Positions 29,686 to 38,006 of a stretch of DNA of 39,509 nt are shown here, piece after piece (within the stretch, counting starts at the first letter, position 1; each line of letters begins with the position of its first letter). Both the position numbers and the translations under genes were made by a program. The DNA is taken from contig CAOJGX010000014.1 in the NCBI GenBank assembly GCA_948435735.1, positions 1 to 39,509 of the forward strand. The letters run 5' to 3'. The notes under the pieces were generated by a model, which did no database searches, had not been told where the DNA came from, and saw nothing but the letters and a program-made list of their open reading frames with translations. This stretch comes from an uncultured Clostridium sp. Its GTDB lineage: Bacteria; Bacillota; Clostridia; TANB77; CAG-508.

Positions 29686-31323
29686 ATGCAAAGCAGTTTA
29701 GGAATTTATATAGAAGAAAATATAATTAAATATGCCAAATTGCAAAAAGATAAAGACGATATAAAAGTGGAAGCTTATAATGTTGCATTTTATGATGATA
29801 ATAACTTGACTGCTGCTTTAAATAGAATTATTAGTGAAACGTATAGCTATAATGTTCCAATTAGTGTTAATATTTCAGATGAATTGTATCATACTTTTGA
29901 GGTATCAACATTACTGAGCAAAAAAGATATGAAAAAAGCAATAGAACTTGAATTTGAAATGTTATGCAGTGAAAAAGGATATAATAAAGTTTCTATTGAG
30001 CAAAGATATGTACTTGTTGATACAAAAGAAAATCCAGAAAAGAATAAGGCGTTGAGCATTATGGCAAACAAAAACGAAATTACAAAACGCAAAAATTTAT
30101 TTGATGGAAGAAGAGTTTCAACCATGACACCAATATCAACCAGCATTGCAAATCTAGTTGATATTGACGGAAGAGAAAATATTGTGATTGTAAACATTGA
30201 AGAAAAAACAAAAATCACAACCATAATTGATGGTCAACTGTATCAAATTGATATACTAGATGAAGGAATGAGAGATATTTTAGACAACATTAATAAAGTA
30301 GAAAATTCGTATGCTAAATCCTATGATGTTTGTAGAAATATGTCGGTTTACACACAAAATTCTTCTGAATTATATTCAGAAACAAGTGAATATATGGATA
30401 TGGTAACATCTACTTTAACAAGAATTGCTACCGAAACAAGAAGTATTATGAATGGCTTTTTCTCCAATATTCATAAAGTCTATATAACAGGTTTGGGAAC
30501 GAGTATCAATAATATTGATTTGTTTTTCCAAGAATATATCACAGCTGCAAAATGCGAAATTTTAAAACCATATTTTGTGGATACAGCATCAATGCAGATA
30601 CCAATTAAAGAATATATAGAAGTCAATTCAGCAATTGCATTAGCATTGGATGGATTGGGAATTGGAAATAAAGAGATTAATTTTGTAAAAACGGCAGGGG
30701 GAAATGGTAGTTCGATTTTATCAAGCGAAATTAGTTTGACTTCTATTAAAAATTATTTTTTGAACTTTGGAAATAATGTAAAAAATGATTTCACACAACC
30801 TTTACAAAGTTCAGAGAAATTATTAATAAGAGGAATGGCAGCTTGTGTGATCGTAAGTATCTTATTTGTTGTGTTTAGTACTGTTATAACCAAACAATTA
30901 GAAAAGAAGACCAATCAAGTTGCAAATGCTTCACAAGAGGTTAAAGCTGAACTTGCTAAATTAGATTCGGATATACAAATAATTTCTACAAGAGGAGAAA
31001 CGTATGAAAAATTAATTGAAGAATTGACCAATCCACCAGAAGAAACGACACCAAAAACAAATGAAAGAATCATAGCAAAAGATTCGATTCCAAACTTGTT
31101 AAACAGAATTATGTTTGTGATACCGAAAAAAGTAAAATTAACTTCTATACAGAATACAAATTCGAATCATATTGTGATTCGAGCAGAAGCAGAAAAATAT
31201 GAACAATTAGGATATTTCAAAGCAGTTCTTACCACAAATGGAATTTTGAAAAATATAAAATCTACGAGTGGCCAGAAAACAGGTACTGTAGTAGAAGTAA
31301 CGATAGAAGGAGATTTACCATGA
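29686..31323 (+). CDS. pilM: PilM-PilN fusion-type T4P assembly protein
   Basis: A 545-aa protein. Residues 1 to about 350 show the actin/FtsA-like PilM pattern (LGIYIEENIIKYAKLQKD, SLIANLVDIDGRENIVIVNIEE-like strand, YITGLGTSINNIDLFFQEYI). A transmembrane helix at about 384-403 (MAACVIVSILFVVFSTVI) and a periplasmic-type coiled coil plus ferredoxin-like domain (to 545: IPNLLNRIMFVIPKKVKLTSIQN) resemble PilN. In other bacteria PilM and PilN are separate proteins that join the cytoplasmic ATPase to the pilus base. Their fusion is inferred from the single ORF. First gene of the operon. Confidence 0.8.
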   Translation: MQSSLGIYIEENIIKYAKLQKDKDDIKVEAYNVAFYDDNNLTAALNRIISETYSYNVPISVNISDELYHTFEVSTLLSKKDMKKAIELEFEMLCSEKGYNKVSIEQRYVLVDTKENPEKNKALSIMANKNEITKRKNLFDGRRVSTMTPISTSIANLVDIDGRENIVIVNIEEKTKITTIIDGQLYQIDILDEGMRDILDNINKVENSYAKSYDVCRNMSVYTQNSSELYSETSEYMDMVTSTLTRIATETRSIMNGFFSNIHKVYITGLGTSINNIDLFFQEYITAAKCEILKPYFVDTASMQIPIKEYIEVNSAIALALDGLGIGNKEINFVKTAGGNGSSILSSEISLTSIKNYFLNFGNNVKNDFTQPLQSSEKLLIRGMAACVIVSILFVVFSTVITKQLEKKTNQVANASQEVKAELAKLDSDIQIISTRGETYEKLIEELTNPPEETTPKTNERIIAKDSIPNLLNRIMFVIPKKVKLTSIQNTNSNHIVIRAEAEKYEQLGYFKAVLTTNGILKNIKSTSGQKTGTVVEVTIEGDLP

Positions 31324-32093
31324 CAAGAAAAATAACATTATCCATAATTTTAATATTGTTACTATTGGGTTGTTATGAATTGATTTTCGGAAATCAAGAA
31401 ATGATACGAGGGAAAGTTGCTAGTATTAGTCAGTTAGAAAGTTCAAGTAAAAAGTTAGAACAAGCAGCATTAGAACTAGAAAAAAGTTCAACAACTGATT
31501 TTGAACAAAAAAAGAAGCAATTAACCAAAATTGTAAAAGACTACAACAAAGCAAAAGATGAATATGAAGAAATTGTTCCACCAACTATTAAAGACTCAAC
31601 CGATGCAATCATTGAAGAGGAACTAAAAGATATTTATGATGTTGACTTTTTATGGACCATTGTTGGAAACTACGCAACAGAAGAAGGAGTTGACTTAAAG
31701 TTTGATGTTATCAAAAATGTTACCTCAGCAAGTTCAATCAATAACTCTTCAAGCAATTATAGAGTTTGTGATTTAAGATTTGTGATTACAGGCCAATATA
31801 TTAACTTAACAGATTTTATCTATGACTTAGAAGATGATGATCGATTAAATTTTGAAATCAATGACTTTTCGATGAACAAAAATGGAGAAGTATTAGAAGT
31901 CACGTTAAATGTGAAAGAAGTAAAAGTAAATTCTAATAATTTAATTGATACACCTTCTGCAACAATTACAGATTCAATTCAAGAAAACGAGACACAAGTT
32001 ATTGATTCAACAACCTCAAATACAACAAATACGACTAATACTACAAATACAACCAACACAAGCAATACGACTGTTTCAAATAAAGTAAATTAG
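31320..32093 (+). CDS. PilO-like T4P alignment protein with Thr/Asn-rich tail
   Basis: A 257-aa protein. One N-terminal transmembrane helix (ITLSIILILLLLGCYELIFG), a coiled coil (SQLESSSKKLEQAALELEKS, KKQLTKIVKDYNKAKDEYEEI) and an alpha/beta domain with FVITGQYINLTDFIYDLEDD, which resembles PilO (DUF-like 'G-y-nl..Fiy.Le'). The C-terminal 45 residues are Thr/Asn/Ser-rich with repeated NTT triplets. It overlaps pilM in ATGA, so the two are translationally coupled. Confidence 0.75.
   Translation: MTRKITLSIILILLLLGCYELIFGNQEMIRGKVASISQLESSSKKLEQAALELEKSSTTDFEQKKKQLTKIVKDYNKAKDEYEEIVPPTIKDSTDAIIEEELKDIYDVDFLWTIVGNYATEEGVDLKFDVIKNVTSASSINNSSSNYRVCDLRFVITGQYINLTDFIYDLEDDDRLNFEINDFSMNKNGEVLEVTLNVKEVKVNSNNLIDTPSATITDSIQENETQVIDSTTSNTTNTTNTTNTTNTSNTTVSNKVN
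32018..32071 (+). repeat. 9-bp minisatellite encoding NTT repeats
   Basis: Six tandem units of AAY-ACN-ACN (54 bp) encode NTT-NTT-NTT-NTT-NTS-NTT. Synonymous variation (ACA, ACG, ACT, ACC) shows the repeat is not freshly expanded. Length variation by slippage is possible. Confidence 0.75.
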
Positions 32094-32114
32094 TCATAGA
32101 GAAAGGAATAAAAA

Positions 32115-32621
32115 ATGAAAAAAGGAGAAATGAATATAGCAAAAGAGATATTTATTATTATCTTATTAACCATATTAAGCATGTTAGTTTTAGCAGTTGC
32201 ATTATATGATTTTATTCCAAATGATGTTAATATTTCAGAAGGAGTTGAGTATACAGCAGATAGTGCGACAACTTCTATCAAACAAGAAATTGCTTATACC
32301 AATGGTGGTGATACAACAGCAGATGAGTCTATGTCTGATCAAGAAATTGTAACTTCTTTAAAATCATATAGTATTCAAGCATCTGATTTAACAGTATATG
32401 GTCAAAAGAATTTATACAACAGTGGAAATTCAAATCCGTTTGATTATGCTGAGGAGGCTACACCTCCAGAAAATACTACAACAACAGAACAACCAGCAAC
32501 CAATCAAACAACCAATGCAGGTGAAGTAGCAAACACAACACAGCAAGCACCAACCAACAATACGACAACTGCATCTAATTCAACCGTAGGAACATTTTTT
32601 GAAAGTCCTACATCTAAATAA
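32115..32621 (+). CDS. T4P operon membrane protein, PilP-like by position
   Basis: A 168-aa protein with an N-terminal transmembrane helix (IFIIILLTILSMLVLAVALYDFI) and an extracytoplasmic region with SGNSNPFDYAEEATPP. The 'NPF' motif before a low-complexity tail recalls PilP-type inner membrane lipoproteins, but no lipobox is present. The C-terminal half is Thr/Asn/Gln-rich. It sits between pilO-like and pilin genes. Family recognition is weak and the call rests mainly on position. Confidence 0.55.
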   Translation: MKKGEMNIAKEIFIIILLTILSMLVLAVALYDFIPNDVNISEGVEYTADSATTSIKQEIAYTNGGDTTADESMSDQEIVTSLKSYSIQASDLTVYGQKNLYNSGNSNPFDYAEEATPPENTTTTEQPATNQTTNAGEVANTTQQAPTNNTTTASNSTVGTFFESPTSK

Positions 32622-32679
32622 TTTCGTATATATTTATAGTTTAAATATATAAAAATAAATACAAAGGAGAGGGTTTAAA

Positions 32680-33165
32680 ATGAGAAATTTTAAGAATCAA
32701 AGAGGTATTACATTAGTAGCATTAGTTGTTACGATTATTGTATTACTAATACTAGCAGGTGTAACATTAAGTTTAGTAGCAGGAGAAAATGGAATTTTAG
32801 GAAGAGCAACAAATGCAGTAGACAGAAATGAAATTGGAACAGCAAGAGAGCAAGCTGGATTATTAATCTCAGACTTGATTACTGGTTATTATGAAGCAAA
32901 ATATGTTAACAGTGAAGCTGAAAATACATCAGATGCACGTACGTATGTTTTCAATCAAATTGGTTCAGGAAGACCTACAGATAGTGGAGAGTATACTGTA
33001 ACTAAAGATGATACAGCAAATACTATAACAGTTAAAAAATCTTTGACAAATAAAACAACGGGTACAGTTGAGTTAAAGGCAAACATGAGTGATGGTGGAA
33101 GATTAACTAATTGGCAATATAAAGATAAAGAAGGTACTTTCCAAAACTTGGATCGTAGTGAGTAA
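32680..33165 (+). CDS. type IV prepilin-like protein (major pilin candidate)
   Basis: A 161-aa protein. A short basic leader ends in QRG, followed by the hydrophobic helix ITLVALVVTIIVLLILAGVTL, the class III signal cleaved after Gly by prepilin peptidase. The mature residue 5 is Ala, not the usual Glu. The small soluble domain is Thr/Gly-rich (YTVTKDDTANTITVKKSL). The ribosome binding site GGAGAGG is strong. A stem-loop directly downstream suggests this is the most abundant product of the operon. Confidence 0.85.
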   Translation: MRNFKNQRGITLVALVVTIIVLLILAGVTLSLVAGENGILGRATNAVDRNEIGTAREQAGLLISDLITGYYEAKYVNSEAENTSDARTYVFNQIGSGRPTDSGEYTVTKDDTANTITVKKSLTNKTTGTVELKANMSDGGRLTNWQYKDKEGTFQNLDRSE

Positions 33166-33177
33166 ATAAAAAATTTC

Positions 33178-33220
33178 AAGAGGTATATACAATCCTGCTA
33201 AACAAGTATATACCTCTTTT
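33178..33220 (+). terminator. internal stem-loop terminator between pilin and pilD
   Basis: AAGAGGTATATAC and GTATATACCTCTT form a perfect 13-bp stem with a 15-nt loop, followed by TTTTATAAAAT. It likely causes partial termination and 3'-end protection of the pilin mRNA, so pilin exceeds the downstream proteins. Confidence 0.75.
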
Positions 33221-33244
33221 ATAAAATAAAAAAGAAGGAACGAT

Positions 33245-34018
33245 ATGAACTTATTTTTAGATAGTATGATATTTATCATGGGAACTTTTTTTGGCAGTTT
33301 TTTTACCTTAGCTGTCTACCGAATTCCACTAAAAAAAGATATTACACATGAACATTCATTTTGTCCAAATTGTAATCATAAATTAGGTGTTTTGGATTTG
33401 ATTCCTGTTTTTAGTTATCTATTTTTACAAGGAAAATGTAGATATTGCGGAGAAAAAGTTAGAATTCGTTATTTGCTTTTAGAAGTGTTATCAGGTCTTG
33501 TCTTTTTAGTGGCTTATAAAGCTTTACATATCCAAGTTATGGATTTGGAGTTTTCAAAAATTGCACAATTTGTCTTTTTTGTGGCAATGTATATCACCTT
33601 AGTATTAATTGCAGGGATTGATAAAGAGTATAGAAAAATAAATAGCTCAATTTTAGTATTTGGTGGTATTTGTCAAATGCTGTATATCTTATATCTATAC
33701 GTAATAGAAGATGCTAGTATGTATAGATATAGCATATATTTTGCTATATTTATTTTAATATTTAGTCTAAATACTTTTCTCAATAAGAAAAAAGATGCTT
33801 ATATTTTTCAAGTTTTCAATTTGTGCATGTATAGTATGGCGATTTTAGGAATAAAAGCACTTGTGATTATTTTGTTTTTGAGTATGCCTTGTATTTTTCT
33901 GATGCATGTGATGCAAAAGAAAAAATATGCTAACTTAAAAAGTGTGCCAATGGGCTTTTTTATTGGGATTTTCACAATTGCGTATAAAATCGTGGAAAAC
34001 TTTGTGGAATTTTATTAA
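33245..34018 (+). CDS. pilD: prepilin peptidase (A24 family), divergent
   Basis: A 257-aa membrane protein. The N-terminal methylase-type domain has GSFFTLAVYRIP and four cysteines (CPNCNHKLG, CRYCGEKV), then RYLLLEVLSG. The first catalytic Asp is in LIAGIDKEYRKI. The second is expected in a GxGD motif, but here it is KKKDAYIF, so Gly is missing although an Asp remains. A C-terminal VPMGFFIGIF helix is present. It cleaves and may methylate the pilins. The start lies 25 nt after the pilin terminator. Confidence 0.85.
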   Translation: MNLFLDSMIFIMGTFFGSFFTLAVYRIPLKKDITHEHSFCPNCNHKLGVLDLIPVFSYLFLQGKCRYCGEKVRIRYLLLEVLSGLVFLVAYKALHIQVMDLEFSKIAQFVFFVAMYITLVLIAGIDKEYRKINSSILVFGGICQMLYILYLYVIEDASMYRYSIYFAIFILIFSLNTFLNKKKDAYIFQVFNLCMYSMAILGIKALVIILFLSMPCIFLMHVMQKKKYANLKSVPMGFFIGIFTIAYKIVENFVEFY

Positions 34019-34037
34019 AATATAAAGGAATAGTAGT

Positions 34038-35123
34038 ATGAACAGAAAAACAATGGTTCTTCAATTAAATAATGAAAAAGGGATTACAGCAGCAGATGCG
34101 TTAATTGCAATTCTGATTATCATGACTGCAATTGGTGTTATTGCAATGGTTTATTCTAACCTTGTAATAGGGTCTAGAGGAATCGATAGGAAAACTGGTG
34201 CAACAAGAATTGCGACTAATTTGGTAGAAAATATCAATGCGACTTATTATGATGAAATGGAAGATACTTTGAAACAATTATCAGATAGTGGGTTTATAAG
34301 TAGAGGAGAAGATAATACTTATATTATCAACGGTACCAATATAAGTCAAGAAGGTACAACGGTTTTTAATACAACAATTCCAGCTGGATATATCGTGAGA
34401 ATTACAATAAAAAATGTGGGTGATTTAGATTTATTAAAAGAAGTTAAAATAGAGGTAGAATATAAAGTAAATGGGCAAAATGAAACAGTCGAATTGGGAA
34501 AAGTGATTGAAAGAGAACAGATTCGAGAATGTAATTCACCACAATTCGAGGGAGTATATTTAGAACAGTTAGAAGTTGATAAAAATAACTATATTATGTC
34601 TTATCAGAGTGCAGAAAATTCAGGAGGAAACAAAATTATTTGTCCGATAAAATATACAGGGAAAAAGTATGAAATTATGACAGCGGACGAAGTAAAGACA
34701 ATTTGGTATAGTTATTCGAATAAACAGTGGGCACGAGTTTTAGTTTTGACAGATAGTGAATATGGCGAGTGTATCGATGATTCGGCGAAAATTGCTGAAA
34801 AACTGAAGAGTGACAAATCGTATGTATGGATTCCGAGATTTGGTGTGGAAAATAGTGGTGAAGTATTTGGAAGTACGTATTTCAAGTATAAATCTACGAA
34901 TCATGCTATTTTAAATTCTTATGAAAATGGAACGAGTGGTTTTATTTATAATCATTTGGATTTAGAAAACCCAATGAACTGGTCTAATTCTAATGGAATA
35001 TCGTTTGACGAGGAAACGAATGAATTACTAGGAAGATGGGAGGCATATTCCGATATTCAACAAGTGAATGCAGATGCTTATAAATTAAATCAATCACAAT
35101 TTGGTCCTTTGCTAGAAGATTAG
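34038..35123 (+). CDS. minor pilin-like protein with a large C-terminal domain
   Basis: A 361-aa protein. The class III signal is EKG followed by ITAADALIAILIIMTAIGVIAMV. Mature residue 5 is Asp in place of Glu. Residues about 45-160 form a pilin-like domain and the rest is a larger domain with SYVWIPRFGVENSGEVFGSTYF, a motif seen in many Clostridial surface and pilin-like proteins. It could be a tip or adhesin pilin. It follows pilD by 19 nt. Confidence 0.75.
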   Translation: MNRKTMVLQLNNEKGITAADALIAILIIMTAIGVIAMVYSNLVIGSRGIDRKTGATRIATNLVENINATYYDEMEDTLKQLSDSGFISRGEDNTYIINGTNISQEGTTVFNTTIPAGYIVRITIKNVGDLDLLKEVKIEVEYKVNGQNETVELGKVIEREQIRECNSPQFEGVYLEQLEVDKNNYIMSYQSAENSGGNKIICPIKYTGKKYEIMTADEVKTIWYSYSNKQWARVLVLTDSEYGECIDDSAKIAEKLKSDKSYVWIPRFGVENSGEVFGSTYFKYKSTNHAILNSYENGTSGFIYNHLDLENPMNWSNSNGISFDEETNELLGRWEAYSDIQQVNADAYKLNQSQFGPLLED

Positions 35124-35218
35124 TAATTTGTGGTAATTACCAAAAATCTATTTATTTGTTGGATATTTTATTGTATAATAAAAAGAGAAAATAGAACAAA
35201 AGAGGAGGAAGTAAATTC

Positions 35219-36841
35219 ATGAATGGAAGAAGCCCAATTGGTGTAGAATTAGTAAAAAGAGGCGTTGTAAAAGAAGTTGATATTCAAACAGCAATTGAAT
35301 ATCAAAAACAACATCCCGAAAAAAAAATAGGTGATATTTTAAACATCTTAAATTTGTGTCCACAAAGAGAATTAATCCGTGCGATGGGTCAAATATTAGG
35401 TGAAAATGTCATTATTCTTACAGCAGATGATGTAAAAATTCAAGGAAATAAATTTATGAATTTAGAAATATCCAAAAGATGCAAAGCGATTTTGTTTGAT
35501 ATTATCGGAAAAAAAGCTAAAGTTTGTTTTGCTGATACAGCCAATCATAAAGCAATGGAAGAAGTTAGGCTAATTTTATTAAAACACGACTTAGTAATGG
35601 AAAAATATTTGACTTTTGAGACCAATATAGAAACAGTTATCAAGTCACTGGAGAATAAAGAAGAAGCTACCATTGTTGATTCTGTTGATATCACCAAGTT
35701 GGTGGATACCATTATTCGCTCTGGTATGGAAAAAAGAGCCAGTGATATACATATTGAGCCATTAGAAGATTCGGTAAGAGTTCGTTATCGAATTGACGGT
35801 GAATTGATTACAGTTGCGAATATTGAAAAAAAGAAACAATTGCAATTGATTGGTAGAATAAAAGCGATTTCGAATATGCACCAAGAAAGGCAAGATGCCC
35901 AAGATGGAACCATTAATTCATATCCAGATTATAATATTCGTGTGGCTTCTCAAAGGACGATTGATGGCGAAAAATTTTGCTTGAGATTATTGAAGAAAAA
36001 CGAAGGAATACGTAGCATATTTGATTTAGGATTTCCAACTGATGAAGGATATTTGAAAAAATGTTTTGACAAAAGAAATAGTATTACGATTGTCGCAGCC
36101 CCAACAGGACAGGGTAAAACGACTACGTTATACAGTATTTTGGATTATTTGAACCGACCAGAAATTAATATTACAACTGTTGAAGACCCAGTTGAAATTA
36201 GAGTACCAGGTATTAATCAAATTGAGATTGATGAAAAATCAACGTTTGCCTCTTCTTTAAGGTCGATTTTAAGAAATGACCCTGATATTATTTTATTAGG
36301 AGAAATTCGAGATTTTGAATCTGCTGAAATTGCAATTCAAGCTGGCCAAACAGGTCATTATGTATTATCAACAATTCATACCATTAATGCTATAGAAGTA
36401 ATTACCAGACTAAGAAAAATGGAGATATCGGATTATGATATTTCAAGTACTTTGGCAACAGCGGTTTCACAGAGATTGTTAAGAAGAGTGTGTCCACATT
36501 GTGCAGTAAAAAGAGCATTTAGTAAAGATGAAAAGGATTTGATAAATAAATTCGCAGAAAGATATCACGTAAAATTTGATTTTACAGGTAAATCTACATT
36601 TGATACAAAAGGTTGTAAAAAATGTAATCATACAGGGTATTTAGATAGAGTTGCTGCTTTTGAAGTTTTAGAATTGACAGATGAAATCAAAGATTTGATT
36701 GTGTCAGGAGCGTCTAGTTTAAGAATTAGAGAAATGGCTATTGAGCAGGGCTATAAGCCATTGGTGATTGATGCCTTTAAAAAAGTATTAGAGGGTGTTA
36801 CAACTGTTGAAGAAGTTAATAAGAGATTAGCTTTGTACTAA
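35219..36841 (+). CDS. pilB: T4P assembly ATPase PilB/GspE
   Basis: A 540-aa hexameric secretion ATPase. An N-terminal MshEN-like domain (about 1-145) is followed by the N2 domain (ASDIHIEPLEDSVRVRYRIDGEL), Walker A (APTGQGKTTT), Asp box (TVEDPVEIRVPGINQIEID), Walker B (LRNDPDIILLGEIRD) and His box (GQTGHYVLSTIHTINA). The zinc-binding tetracysteine is CPHC then CKKCNHTGY. It powers pilus extension. A possible -10 (TATAAT 35174-35179) precedes it, which suggests an internal promoter. Confidence 0.95.
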   Translation: MNGRSPIGVELVKRGVVKEVDIQTAIEYQKQHPEKKIGDILNILNLCPQRELIRAMGQILGENVIILTADDVKIQGNKFMNLEISKRCKAILFDIIGKKAKVCFADTANHKAMEEVRLILLKHDLVMEKYLTFETNIETVIKSLENKEEATIVDSVDITKLVDTIIRSGMEKRASDIHIEPLEDSVRVRYRIDGELITVANIEKKKQLQLIGRIKAISNMHQERQDAQDGTINSYPDYNIRVASQRTIDGEKFCLRLLKKNEGIRSIFDLGFPTDEGYLKKCFDKRNSITIVAAPTGQGKTTTLYSILDYLNRPEINITTVEDPVEIRVPGINQIEIDEKSTFASSLRSILRNDPDIILLGEIRDFESAEIAIQAGQTGHYVLSTIHTINAIEVITRLRKMEISDYDISSTLATAVSQRLLRRVCPHCAVKRAFSKDEKDLINKFAERYHVKFDFTGKSTFDTKGCKKCNHTGYLDRVAAFEVLELTDEIKDLIVSGASSLRIREMAIEQGYKPLVIDAFKKVLEGVTTVEEVNKRLALY

Positions 36842-36859
36842 AGATGGGGAGGAAGATAA

Positions 36860-37964
36860 ATGATATTAATTGAAAGTATAATAAAGCAAGCGATTGAAAA
36901 AGATGCATCAGATATCCATTTAGTCAATGGAATGAAGCCAATGTTAAGAATTGCTAGAGCTCTTGTGGAACTAAAGGATGTAGACCCTTTAGATGAACCG
37001 ACTTTGTATGATATATATGATTATATTGTTAAAGGGAATGTAGAAAAAAATGAGGAATATGTACAAAAAAGAAGAATGGATACTTCTTTGGTTTTTGAAA
37101 ATGTGCGTTTGAGGGTAAATAGTTCTTTTTCGGATGATATACCAATCTTTACAATGCGTATTATAAAAGATACTTTGCCAGCTTTTGAAGAATTGGGTGT
37201 TCCTGAAATTGTAAGGTCAATGACACGCCAGCCACAAGGTCTAATGCTCGTAACAGGTAAAACAAATTCAGGAAAAACCACAACTTTAAATTCTTTGATT
37301 GATGATATTAATAAAACACAAAATAGAAAAATATTAACTTTGGAAAATCCAGTAGAATATAGACATAGAAGCAAAAAATCGCTGATTATTCAAAAAGAAG
37401 TCGGATTGGGAAAAGATGTGCCAACGTTTATTGATGGCGTTAAAAATTCACTAAGAGAAGATTGTGATATTCTAGTTATTCGGAGAAATTCGAGATAAAG
37501 AAACCATGGAAGCTGCGATTGATATGGTTGAATCAGGTCATTTAGTTATTGGAACTTTACATACCAAATCTTGTGCAGAAACGATTGATAGAATTATCAA
37601 TTTCTATGAAGTAAGAGACCAAGCATCGATTAAGAATTTGATTTCAACTTTGTTGAAAATGGTTGTTTCACAGAGGTTGTTAAAATCACAAATTACTGGA
37701 AAATTAGTATTGGTTCCAGAAGTTATGGTGGTAGATAATACAATTGCTGCCTGTATCCGAAAAGAGAAATTTAATATTTCAGAAATTGAAGATACGATAC
37801 AAAGTAATATTGAAAAAGGCAGTATTGGTTTAATTAATTCACTAGCTAAATTGTATGTGAATGGGCAATTATCATTAGAACAAATAAAATCACAAATTGA
37901 AGAAAAAAATTATGAAACATTAAATCGAACGATTATGCAATTAAATGTAAGAATAAAACATTAA
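36860..37964 (+). pseudogene. pilT: pilus retraction ATPase PilT, disrupted by a single-base frameshift
   Basis: Together the two ORFs (36860-37498 and 37506-37964) make a PilT/PilU of about 367 aa. The first part contains VTGKTNSGKTTTLNSL (Walker A) and TLENPVEYR (Asp box). It breaks within Walker B: DCDILVI should be followed by GEIRDKETMEAAIDM. One extra C at 37481 (ATT-C-GGA-GAA-ATT) shifts the frame to RRNSR-stop. The second part continues in the correct frame with GHLVIGTLHTKS (His box) and no decay. It is either a recent null mutation, a phase-variable or programmed site, or a sequencing/assembly error. The second ORF alone cannot work as an ATPase. Confidence 0.9.
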
Positions 37965-38006
37965 AATTGTGCATGGTTCAAAAATGTTTTAAATGGAGGA
38001 TGTAAA

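Noticed and set aside
37506-37964. Second half of pilT as an independent gene
   Set aside because: It lacks Walker A and a ribosome binding site, and it continues the PilT sequence exactly after one extra base.
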